Below, piece by piece: positions 1-5,934 of a stretch of DNA of 6,017 bases. Position numbers and translations under genes: made by a program. The DNA is taken from positions 1 through 6,017 of the forward strand of contig JAEZIV010000052.1 of NCBI GenBank assembly GCA_023436515.1. Reading direction: 5' to 3'. The stretch comes from Bacillota bacterium. GTDB lineage: Bacteria > Bacillota > Clostridia > Acetivibrionales > DSM-1351. The notes below the pieces were generated by a model. The model saw only the letters and a program-made list of their open reading frames with translations, searched no databases and was not told where the DNA came from. The stretch's first letter is position 1. Every line of letters starts with the position of its first letter.

Positions 1-1461
1 TTGACCCATGCACACATTGATCATAGCGGACGAATTCCCAAGTTATATATGGATGGTTTTAAAGGTTAGATATATCCAACAAAACCGACTGTACAGCTTT
101 GTGGGATAATGCTCCCTGACAGCGGACATATACAGGAAACTGAAAACGAGTGGATAAACAGGAAGAGGCAAAGAGCCGGTAAAGCTCCTGTTAAGCCACT
201 TTACACTGTTAAAGAGGCAACGGAGTGCCTCGCTTTGTTTAAAGGAGTGGCATATGGTGAAGCAATAAGTATTACCGAGAACATCAGAGTCAGGTTTAAT
301 GATGCAGGACATATTCTCGGGTCTGCCATAATTGAAATCTGGATAAGAGAAAATGGTAAAGATACAAAGGTAGTTTTTAGTGGGGATCTTGGGAACAAAG
401 GAATTCCTATATTGAGAGATCCGACAATAATAGCTGACACAGACTATCTTGTTGTTGAATCTACATATGGAAACAGACAGCATACCTTGAGAAAGGAAAC
501 AGATAAGCTGGAGAGATTTATTAACATCATTACCGAGACTGTGGAGAAGGGTGGAAATGTTGTCATACCTTCTTTTGCAGTGGGTAGAACACAGGAAATC
601 ATATACGACCTTAATAAATATATGGATGTTTTTGGGGATGACAAGATAAAGAAGATCTTGAATATACCTGTATACGTGGATAGTCCACTGGCCACCTCAG
701 CAACTCAAATATTCAGAGAAAATCTGGATTGCTTTGACGAAGAAGCCAGGGAATATATTAAGAACGGAGATAATCCGCTGGATTTTCCTTCTCTAAAGTT
801 TACTCAGTCCCCTGAGGAATCCAAAAAACTGAATGAAAAAACTGAAAGTACTATTATCATCTCAGCAAGTGGTATGTGTGACGCAGGAAGAATAAAGCAC
901 CATCTAAAGCATAATCTCTGGAGAAAGGAATCTACCATTCTGTTTGTAGGCTATCAGGCAGAAGGAACCCTTGGCAGAAGAATTCTGGATGGGGCTACAA
1001 TGGTTAAGCTCTTTGGTGAAGAAATATCTGTAAATGCCAGAATAGAGGCTATTGACGGGTTCTCTGGTCACGCAGACAAAGCTGGTCTGTTATCCTGGAT
1101 AGGAAGTATTGAAAGGAAGCCAAAAAAGGTTTTCATTGTTCACGGGGAACAGGAAATAATGAATGATTTTGCGCAAACCCTGAGTAGTGAGCTTGGCTTA
1201 AGATGCATTGTCCCTGCCAGAGGTGACAGCTATGTAGTAACTGCGGATAGTGTTTATGAAAACATCCCCAATGCTGAGATACAAAAGAGGTTTAGAAGAC
1301 TTGCCGTTGTTGAAATGCTTGAAACACTTAGAGAGGAGTTTGAAGAGTTGTCTGAAATCCTTAAGGGTGATCTCAAGCAGGAGAGGTCTGATGTAGAAAT
1401 TGATGAGGTAACAGCAAAGCTAAAACTGGTTGAAAAAGCAATTATTGAAGCCTTGAAGTAA
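1..1461 (+). pseudogene. MBL-fold/beta-CASP ribonuclease-like gene, 5' truncated by window edge and interrupted by an in-frame TAG
   Basis: The gene belongs to the metallo-beta-lactamase-fold, beta-CASP, RNA-specificity-domain family (COG1236, YSH1/CPSF-like), whose members are zinc-dependent cytoplasmic RNA nucleases. The frame is open from base 1 and includes the metal-binding motif THAHIDHSG (4-30). It then meets TAG at 67-69 and continues open to TAA at 1459-1461. Downstream motifs are intact: the motif-3 His in DAGHILGS (His codon 310), the Asp in FSGDLG (385), the beta-CASP Glu in VVESTYG (457), PSFAVGRTQE (568-597), ISASGMCDAGR (859-891), SGHAD (His 1069) and the late His in FIVHGE (1141). 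The last ~50 residues look helical and charged. An ATG exists at 109, but it has no good Shine-Dalgarno, and a product starting there would lack HxHxDH and so could not form the usual metal site. I therefore treat it as a disrupted gene, though a sequence error or read-through would give the same picture. The family assignment is firm; the specific RNA substrate is unknown. Confidence 0.8.
67..69 (+). other. In-frame amber (TAG) codon inside the MBL-fold domain
   Basis: Reading from base 1, the frame gives LTHAHIDHSGRIPKLYMDGF-KG, then TAG, then IYPTKPTVQLCGIMLPDSG. Both flanks match the continuous sequence expected of this family, so the stop replaces one residue rather than marking a gene end. 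A single substitution from AAG, GAG or CAG would create it. No frameshift is involved, because the same frame continues for more than 460 codons. Confidence 0.9.
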
Positions 1462-1514
1462 TAATTTTTGAAATATTTTTTATAAGCTCATGCAAAATTT
1501 TATTGAATATAGAC

Positions 1515-1545
1515 AAAAGCGATGGCTGTCTGCATCGCTTTTTTT
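1515..1545 (+). terminator. Rho-independent terminator after the MBL-fold gene
   Basis: A perfect 10-bp stem (AAAAGCGATG at 1515-1524 pairing with CATCGCTTTT at 1533-1542) has an 8-base loop. The T run (1539-1545) begins within the stem and runs past it. It lies 54 bases after the stop codon and should separate this gene from the next one. Confidence 0.85.
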
Positions 1546-1558
1546 GTTTATATTTTCA

Positions 1559-1591
1559 TGCTAAAACCCTTTATATTGAAGGATTTTAGCA
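1559..1591. repeat. Second intergenic hairpin, no T-tail
   Basis: A 13-bp stem with one A-C mismatch is formed by TGCTAAAACCCTT (1559-1571) and AAGGATTTTAGCA (1579-1591), around a 7-base loop. It starts 14 bases after the terminator's T run. Neither strand has a T tract after the hairpin, so it is not a standard terminator. It could be an RNA-processing or mRNA-end-stabilising element, a protein-binding inverted repeat, or a copy of a dispersed palindromic repeat. Sequence alone does not decide. The stretch from 1592 to 1699 is AT-rich with no gene or clear RNA element that I can see. Confidence 0.6.
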
Positions 1592-1699
1592 ATATTGATT
1601 CTCAGCGAGAAAAACCTACCAAATCATACATAAAGGGAAGTATTGGAGTATAATAAATGTCATTTAATGAATATCAGAGATTTTGAAAAAATTGAATAA

Positions 1700-1728
1700 T
1701 TGACTTTTTATCTGAAAGTCTGTATAAC
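1700..1728 (+). promoter_or_regulatory. Sigma-A-type promoter for the membrane-anchored lysozyme-fold gene
   Basis: The -35 hexamer TTGACT (1700-1705) and the -10 hexamer TATAAC (1723-1728) each match the vegetative consensus in five of six positions and are separated by exactly 17 bp. Transcription would start near 1735, giving a short leader of about 30 bases. An inverted repeat, GACTTT (1702-1707) with AAAGTC (1715-1720), overlaps the -35 and the spacer and could be an operator, but no regulator can be named. Confidence 0.8.
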
Positions 1729-1763
1729 TTAAAAGGGCAAAAGACAACTGGAGGAAACCAAAT

Positions 1764-2732
1764 ATGAATATATTCAGATTAAAGAAAAAACCTTTTTTTT
1801 CTTTAATTATATTACTTTTTTGCAGTGTGTATTTGTTAATATCGATAAATTTTCTAAATATTAACTCTTATATTACTGAGAAGTATGAGTACATAAAGCA
1901 AAGACAAATGCAATATATATACAGGCAGGACAGTAATCTCGGTGATAATGTTATAGGTAGTATTGACAGTGACATAAGCAATAGCGATTATAAGAGTGAC
2001 CAGTTGAGTCTTGGACAAAAAATGGTCTACTCAGACAACATGGAAAGTAAATTGCTTTCCGGCTCCGAAACATCAGGTTCAAACACTTTTTATAGTGATG
2101 CTTTACAGGAAATGTCCAAATATGATTCGATTTTAGATGAGCTTGAAACTCAAATCAATATTGATTCCTTTCGAGAAAGTCACTTTAAACCGTATTATGT
2201 ATTCAGCTTTGAATATACCATGAATGCATTGAGGGAGCTTAACAATTCACTGGATAGAATTTCAGAAGCTCAAAAGGTTCCGAAGGAACTTATTACGGCA
2301 GTTTTATTCCGTGAAATGATGTTTCTGGGACAGGAGGATTTACTGGATGGCGTTCCGATTATTGGCGGAAAGTCCATAGGTATTTGTCAGATAGGTATTG
2401 AAAATGTTAGGTTTAATGAGCAGGTTGTCCATGGTGAAAAATCTGTACTGTTAAGTGAAGCGGACGATCAGTTGATAGACATGCTACAGAATCCAAAATA
2501 CGCAGTCTATTTCTGTGCAGTCCAGCTAAGAGCTAGAGCTATTAGCTTAACGGAAAATCCGGACATTGACCTAAGTAAGCTTGATGAAACCCAGATAAAG
2601 CAAGTACTTGAGAACTATAACCAATCAAAGATCTCTTTTAATATCGGTCCGGTTAAGACAAAGGAAAGATATGCTCTCGAGACATATAAGTATTATCAGC
2701 TTTTTAAGGACTATTACTCCATTATTGAATAA
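1764..2732 (+). CDS. Membrane-anchored extracellular protein with divergent lytic-transglycosylase-like (lysozyme-fold) domain
   Basis: This 322-residue protein has a short basic N-terminus (RLKKKP) and one hydrophobic segment (about residues 11-31). It most likely acts as an uncleaved anchor, with the rest outside the cell. Residues ~32-130 are polar, Ser/Asp-rich and low in complexity, probably a linker or stalk. Residues ~145-322 follow the motif order of SLT/goose-lysozyme folds: ELITAVLFREMMF, with Glu184 where the catalytic acid would sit; GKSIGICQIG (202-211), matching the GxxGxxQI motif; NPKYAVYFCAVQL (243-255), like the helix before the active-site end; and ENYNQS, matching the YN motif (Tyr285-Asn286), followed by a Gly-Pro-Val-containing tail. 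From this I infer a peptidoglycan-cleaving or -binding role at the cell surface. The match is by motif order only, and the protein may be inactive. GGAGG at 1750-1754 lies 9 bases before the ATG. The gene has its own promoter and terminator and appears monocistronic. I do not recognise a named gene. Confidence 0.85.
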   Translation: MNIFRLKKKPFFSLIILLFCSVYLLISINFLNINSYITEKYEYIKQRQMQYIYRQDSNLGDNVIGSIDSDISNSDYKSDQLSLGQKMVYSDNMESKLLSGSETSGSNTFYSDALQEMSKYDSILDELETQINIDSFRESHFKPYYVFSFEYTMNALRELNNSLDRISEAQKVPKELITAVLFREMMFLGQEDLLDGVPIIGGKSIGICQIGIENVRFNEQVVHGEKSVLLSEADDQLIDMLQNPKYAVYFCAVQLRARAISLTENPDIDLSKLDETQIKQVLENYNQSKISFNIGPVKTKERYALETYKYYQLFKDYYSIIE

Positions 2733-2763
2733 AACGGGTTTATCATTGATATGGAGTTTGAGG

Positions 2764-2796
2764 ATAAAGTGTAATGTAAAATTACACTTTATTTTT
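2764..2796 (+). terminator. AT-rich hairpin terminator after the lysozyme-fold gene
   Basis: A perfect 11-bp stem, ATAAAGTGTAA (2764-2774) with TTACACTTTAT (2782-2792), has a 7-base loop and is followed by TTTT (2793-2796). It starts 31 bases after the stop codon. The stem is poor in GC and the T run is short, so termination may be leaky, but its position between two unlinked genes supports the call. Confidence 0.65.
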
Positions 2797-2828
2797 ATGT
2801 AAATGTGTATTAGAATATTTCCTGTAGG

Positions 2829-2870
2829 ACAAATACATTTTATTAGTAAGCTATAGATAAGTGTATTTGT
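2829..2870. promoter_or_regulatory. Spaced inverted repeat upstream of the permease gene (candidate operator or leader hairpin)
   Basis: Perfect 9-bp arms ACAAATACA (2829-2837) and TGTATTTGT (2862-2870) have centres 33 bp apart, close to three helical turns. They lie 50-91 bases before the permease start. This could be a paired operator bound by a DNA-looping regulator or, if transcribed, a long-loop hairpin. I found no convincing sigma-A promoter between 2797 and 2919, so its position relative to the transcription start is unknown. Confidence 0.4.
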
Positions 2871-2919
2871 AGAACGGTTAGAGTAATGCATTTACTTATT
2901 AATATGGAGGACGGTTAGA

Positions 2920-4515
2920 ATGGTAGGATCATTTTTATTGACACTATTGCCTATTCTGGTAATAGTCTGTATGCTTGTCATTTTTAAGAAGTCGGCTGAC
3001 GTAAGTGGTATAGTGGGCTGGCTATGTGTATCTGCTGTGGCATTTCTGTTTTTCAACACATCCTTAGTCGTTATACTAAGGTCAACGATTTCCGGAATCA
3101 TCAGATCTTTCCCTGTTTCGCTCATAGTGTTAACCTCTCTTTTCATGATGGCTTATATGGAAAAGTCGGGAGCACTTAAAAGAATAATAATATTTATCAA
3201 AACTATTTCCAGTCATAATAAGGCTGTTCAGATAATGATGATAAATATCGGTTTCGGAACATTAATGGTTGCAGTGGGTGCAACGCCTGTATCTCTTCTC
3301 CCGCCTATATTACTGGCAATGGGATATTCCACCTACGTTGCGATAGCCCTTCCTTCAATAGGCTACGATGCCTTATGTACATATGCGCTGCTTGGTGCTC
3401 CTATTGTTGCGTTTGTTGACTTTGCAAACAGATTTTTAGGACCGGGTAATGAGATTACACCATCTCAGGCAGGAAGTGTGTTTTATATGTTTCTGCCTAT
3501 AGTATCCACTCTTATAGGTTTTTGCATGCTTTACATAGTGGACAAATGGAAGGGTGTAAGGAAGGGGTTTCTCCCCTGTATTGTTACCGGGGGTGTAATA
3601 GCTGTAGTAGCTTATTTTACAAATCGGGTTGACAATCTCGTAACTCTGACAGGAGTCCTTTGTGGTATTGCAGTTATTATTGCTATGGCAATATACTTAA
3701 AAATATCAGGACACCGTATAATAGATAGAAGCGCTCTAACTGAGGAAGAAAAGGCCTACGAAAAACAATACCCTCTTTTGAAGGCATTGAGTCCCTGGAT
3801 TATTCTAATCGGACTTATATTGGCACTAAATCTTCCAAAACCAATTTATGATTATCTTTACAATTTAAAGCTGCCCATTACCGGTATAGCAGTTGACGGA
3901 AGCGGTATCGCGACCAGAGCCTTATGGAATGCATATACTTGGATAGTAGTGGCAGTTATTCTCTCAATGCTAATCATCAGGCCTAAGGCAGCCCAGGTTA
4001 AGGAAAGCTTTAAGGTTTGGTGGAAACGAGCTCCCAGACCGGTTTTCTCAGCGGCAATATTTTTTGCCATCGGTGAAATCATGAACTACTCAAACTGGAG
4101 TATGGAAACGATGAAATACCAATCCGCCAGCATGATAAAGGTTCTTGCCGACGTATCAGCTGATGCTTTCAGTGGAGCTTATGGCTTTATAACAGGATTT
4201 ATCGGACTTTTCGGAGGCTTTATTACAGGCAGTGAGGCTTCAACCATAGCCATGTTTGCTAACTACACAATGAAAACCTCTGAGAATTTGAACCTTGGAC
4301 TAAGCGGAATAATTATAGTTACAGCCTCACTAGCTTTTGGAGGGGGACTTGCCAGCGTAATTTCACCTGCTAAGCTTCAAAATGCAGCTGCATCAATAGA
4401 TAAACTGGGTGAAGAAAACAAGGTTATTAGAATTGCCTTCGTATTCTCCATTTTATTAACCCTGGTTACATCGATTTATACCTTAATACTTTTGAGAGTT
4501 GGTTTGAGCATATAG
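2920..4515 (+). CDS. LctP-family (L-lactate permease-like) membrane transporter
   Basis: This 531-residue polytopic membrane protein is close to the ~550 residues usual for the LctP/LldP family, which imports L-lactate, glycolate and related 2-hydroxy acids by ion symport. Family hallmarks are clear: FKKSADVSGIVGW (22-34), FPVSLIVL, EKSGALKRIIIFIK (81-94), NIGFGTLMVAVGATPVS (109-125), LPPILLAMGYS and GYDALCTYALLGAPIV (148-163). About 12-14 hydrophobic segments are visible, with a long polar loop around residues 262-288. In the C-terminal half, ITGSEASTIAMFANY (435-449) stands where canonical lactate permeases carry a TGSNTNSNVLFG-like motif, while SPAKL (482-486) is kept. The fold is therefore secure, but the substrate may not be lactate. 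GGAGG (2906-2910) is 9 bases before the ATG. No lactate dehydrogenase or utilisation gene lies beside it, and terminators flank it on both sides, so it seems to be transcribed alone. Confidence 0.85.
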   Translation: MVGSFLLTLLPILVIVCMLVIFKKSADVSGIVGWLCVSAVAFLFFNTSLVVILRSTISGIIRSFPVSLIVLTSLFMMAYMEKSGALKRIIIFIKTISSHNKAVQIMMINIGFGTLMVAVGATPVSLLPPILLAMGYSTYVAIALPSIGYDALCTYALLGAPIVAFVDFANRFLGPGNEITPSQAGSVFYMFLPIVSTLIGFCMLYIVDKWKGVRKGFLPCIVTGGVIAVVAYFTNRVDNLVTLTGVLCGIAVIIAMAIYLKISGHRIIDRSALTEEEKAYEKQYPLLKALSPWIILIGLILALNLPKPIYDYLYNLKLPITGIAVDGSGIATRALWNAYTWIVVAVILSMLIIRPKAAQVKESFKVWWKRAPRPVFSAAIFFAIGEIMNYSNWSMETMKYQSASMIKVLADVSADAFSGAYGFITGFIGLFGGFITGSEASTIAMFANYTMKTSENLNLGLSGIIIVTASLAFGGGLASVISPAKLQNAAASIDKLGEENKVIRIAFVFSILLTLVTSIYTLILLRVGLSI

Positions 4516-4548
4516 CTGTAAGAATTTAAATGATAGTATTCAGACTTA

Positions 4549-4584
4549 ACAGGACACGGCATTTTGCTTGTGTTCTGTTTTTTT
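4549..4584 (+). terminator. Rho-independent terminator after the permease gene
   Basis: A 9-bp stem, ACAGGACAC (4549-4557) with GTGTTCTGT (4570-4578) and one G-U pair, may be extended inside the loop by GC pairs. It is followed by a seven-T run (4578-4584). It starts 33 bases after the stop codon and closes the permease transcript before rnhA. Confidence 0.85.
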
Positions 4585-4606
4585 GGCAGTAATATGAAAT
4601 ACCTGT

Positions 4607-4634
4607 TTGGTAATTGCCGATAATACGTTATAAT
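4607..4634 (+). promoter_or_regulatory. Probable sigma-A promoter for rnhA and the Nudix gene
   Basis: A perfect -10 hexamer TATAAT (4629-4634) is preceded at 16 bp by a weaker -35, TTGGTA (4607-4612). It sits directly after the permease terminator and about 44 bases before the rnhA start, where a promoter is needed. A near-palindrome GGTAATTGCC (4609-4618) overlaps the -35 and the spacer and might be a regulatory site, though it is short enough to be chance. Confidence 0.55.
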
Positions 4635-4677
4635 AGTAATCTATAAAGCAAATTTTCTTATTGGAGGAATTATTTTC

Positions 4678-5127
4678 ATGAAACAGGTTGAAATATATAC
4701 TGATGGAGCCTGTTCTGGTAATCCCGGTGCAGGAGGCTGGGGAGCTGTTCTGATATATGGAGAACACAGTATCGAGATTTCGGGGTTTGAAAAGGACACA
4801 ACAAATAATAGAATGGAATTAACAGCTGCTCTGGAGGCGCTAAAGAGGCTCAAGGAACAGTGTATTGTGAATTTATATAGTGACAGTGCATATCTAATAA
4901 ATGCCTTTAATCAGGGATGGGTAGATAAATGGATTAAGTCTGGCTGGGTCAGAAATAAAAATGAGGAAGTAAAAAATGTTGAGTTATGGAAGGAACTGGT
5001 GCGACTTGACCAATACCACAGTATTAAGTGGATAAAGGTAAAAGGGCATTCGGATAATGAGTTGAACAACCGATGTGACAAGCTTGCAACAGATGAAATA
5101 AAGAAAAACCAAAATGTGAATAACTAG
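4678..5127 (+). CDS. rnhA: Ribonuclease HI
   Basis: This 149-residue cytoplasmic endonuclease cuts the RNA strand of RNA:DNA hybrids, removing R-loops, primers and misincorporated ribonucleotides. The whole type 1 RNase H fold is present: [16 protein letters not shown] at the start, [13 protein letters not shown] in the middle, [22 protein letters not shown] in the basic substrate-binding handle, and [17 protein letters not shown] at the end. The catalytic carboxylates are Asp9, Glu47, Asp69 and Asp134, with the helper His124, so the active site is complete and positioned almost as in the E. coli enzyme. There is no N-terminal hybrid-binding domain, and the length is that of a stand-alone bacterial RNase HI. 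GGAGG (4663-4667) lies 10 bases before the ATG. The Nudix gene follows 34 bases later with no terminator between them, so the two are probably co-transcribed. Confidence 0.96.
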   Translation: MKQVEIYTDGACSGNPGAGGWGAVLIYGEHSIEISGFEKDTTNNRMELTAALEALKRLKEQCIVNLYSDSAYLINAFNQGWVDKWIKSGWVRNKNEEVKNVELWKELVRLDQYHSIKWIKVKGHSDNELNNRCDKLATDEIKKNQNVNN

Positions 5128-5148
5128 TATTAACTGCAAATAAAAATT

Positions 5149-5153
5149 GGAGG
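5149..5153 (+). promoter_or_regulatory. Ribosome binding site that fixes the Nudix start at 5162
   Basis: GGAGG lies 8 bases before ATG 5162. The in-frame TTG at 5147 overlaps this site and the in-frame ATG at 5156 is only 2 bases away from it, so neither can use it. The start at 5162 is the only well-spaced choice. Confidence 0.8.
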
Positions 5154-5161
5154 AAATGCAT

Positions 5162-5716
5162 ATGGAATATACTGAAAAAACTCTAAAGACTGAGGATGTC
5201 TACAAGGGAAATATCATAAAGGTTCAGAACTTAACAGTCAGTCTTCCAAATGGTAAGGAGGCAACAAGAGATATTGTTCTCCATCCGGGAGCATCAGTGG
5301 TAGTGCCTATAAATGAAAAGGGTGAACTCTACATGGTTAAGCAGTTCAGAAAGCCCTTAGACATAACTACACTTGAGCTGCCTGCTGGCAAGCTGGATTC
5401 CGTTGGAGAAGACCCTAAAAAATGTGCTGAAAGGGAGCTGATAGAAGAAACGGGGCTTAGGGCTGAAAGACTCGAGCATCTCATAAGTATTCACACAACT
5501 CCCGGCTTCTGTAATGAGGTAATTCATATGTACACAGCAATGGACTTAATCCAGGGTGAGGCTTGTACTGATGAGGACGAGTTTCTGGATGTTGAAAAAG
5601 TTCATGTAAAGGAACTGGTAAATATGGTGCTGGAGCATAAAATTACTGATGCCAAAACAATAATTGGTATACTTCTGGCAGAGAAAATAATCAATAAAGG
5701 GAATAATGGTAAGTAA
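5162..5716 (+). CDS. nudF: Nudix hydrolase, ADP-ribose pyrophosphatase-like
   Basis: This 184-residue protein probably hydrolyses ADP-ribose (and possibly other ADP-sugars) to AMP and a sugar phosphate in the cytoplasm. The Nudix box runs from Gly76 to Leu99: LPAGKLD, then GEDPKKCAERELIEETGL. Its metal-binding REL-EE core is intact (Arg91, Glu92, Glu95, Glu96). N-terminal strands (VYKGNIIKV, LPNGKEATRDIVLHPG, VVVPI, YMVKQFRKPLD) and the TTPGFCNEVIHMYTA segment (112-126) after the box are typical of the ADP-ribose pyrophosphatase subgroup, as is the DEDEFLDVEKV acidic stretch (137-147). One residue appears to be added between the first Gly and the first Glu of the box (six instead of five), in the loop, so activity is probably kept. 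It lies 34 bases after rnhA and upstream of spoIIM, the same gene order seen around nudF in other spore formers. The gene symbol is inferred by similarity; the exact substrate is not proven by sequence. Confidence 0.92.
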   Translation: MEYTEKTLKTEDVYKGNIIKVQNLTVSLPNGKEATRDIVLHPGASVVVPINEKGELYMVKQFRKPLDITTLELPAGKLDSVGEDPKKCAERELIEETGLRAERLEHLISIHTTPGFCNEVIHMYTAMDLIQGEACTDEDEFLDVEKVHVKELVNMVLEHKITDAKTIIGILLAEKIINKGNNGK

Positions 5717-5788
5717 AAACTGATAAACAAATCAAGTGACTATTATTAAGAGTAATATTGAGCATTTGGTTAATTATCAGGCTAATTG

Positions 5789-5817
5789 TAATATCTTATG
5801 TTCATCCGGCATATGTT
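5789..5817 (+). promoter_or_regulatory. Candidate sigma-E-like (mother-cell) promoter for spoIIM
   Basis: TAATATC (5789-5795) matches the sigma-E -35 consensus KMATATT in six of seven positions. Fourteen bases later, CATATGTT (5810-5817) resembles the -10 consensus CATACANT, differing at two positions. The spacing is within the normal 14-15 bp range. In Bacillus subtilis spoIIM is known to be transcribed by sigma-E, which makes the location sensible. The rest of the 218-base gap (5717-5934) shows no clear terminator, so read-through from rnhA and the Nudix gene is also possible. Confidence 0.35.
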
Positions 5818-5921
5818 TTACTGTCAAGTAACTTTAACTCAGGGCCAGCATGTTCAAGCTTTTGTTTTCTTAAGCTACAAGCAAAGGGCTGAAGACAGAT
5901 GGCATCTTAGGATAAAATGTC

Positions 5922-5926
5922 GGAGG
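5922..5926 (+). promoter_or_regulatory. Ribosome binding site that fixes the spoIIM start at 5935
   Basis: GGAGG lies 8 bases before ATG 5935. An in-frame ATG at 5917 lies upstream of this site and has only a weak AGGA-like sequence before it, so 5935 is preferred. Confidence 0.75.
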
Positions 5927-5934
5927 AACACAGG

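Noticed and set aside
109..1461. A genuine shorter protein starting at ATG 109
   Set aside because: There is no good ribosome site before it. The product would lack the HxHxDH motif, and the sequence upstream in the same frame is clearly part of the same family.
1649..1654. TATAAT as a second promoter for the lysozyme-fold gene
   Set aside because: No acceptable -35 lies 16-18 bases upstream and there is no extended -10. The promoter at 1700-1728 is far better.
2868..2882. Catabolite-repression (cre-like) site around TGTAGAACGGTTAGA before the permease
   Set aside because: The central CG is one base out of register with the TG end, and the right half does not match the consensus.
2625..3146. 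Minus-strand reading frames of 84-88 codons over the end of the lysozyme-fold gene and the start of the permease gene
   Set aside because: They run antisense through well-supported genes or a terminator, have no ribosome sites, and resemble no protein family I recognise.
5147..5161. Extended N-terminus of the Nudix protein from TTG 5147 or ATG 5156
   Set aside because: The TTG is part of the Shine-Dalgarno region and the ATG is 2 bases from it. ATG 5162 has correct 8-base spacing.
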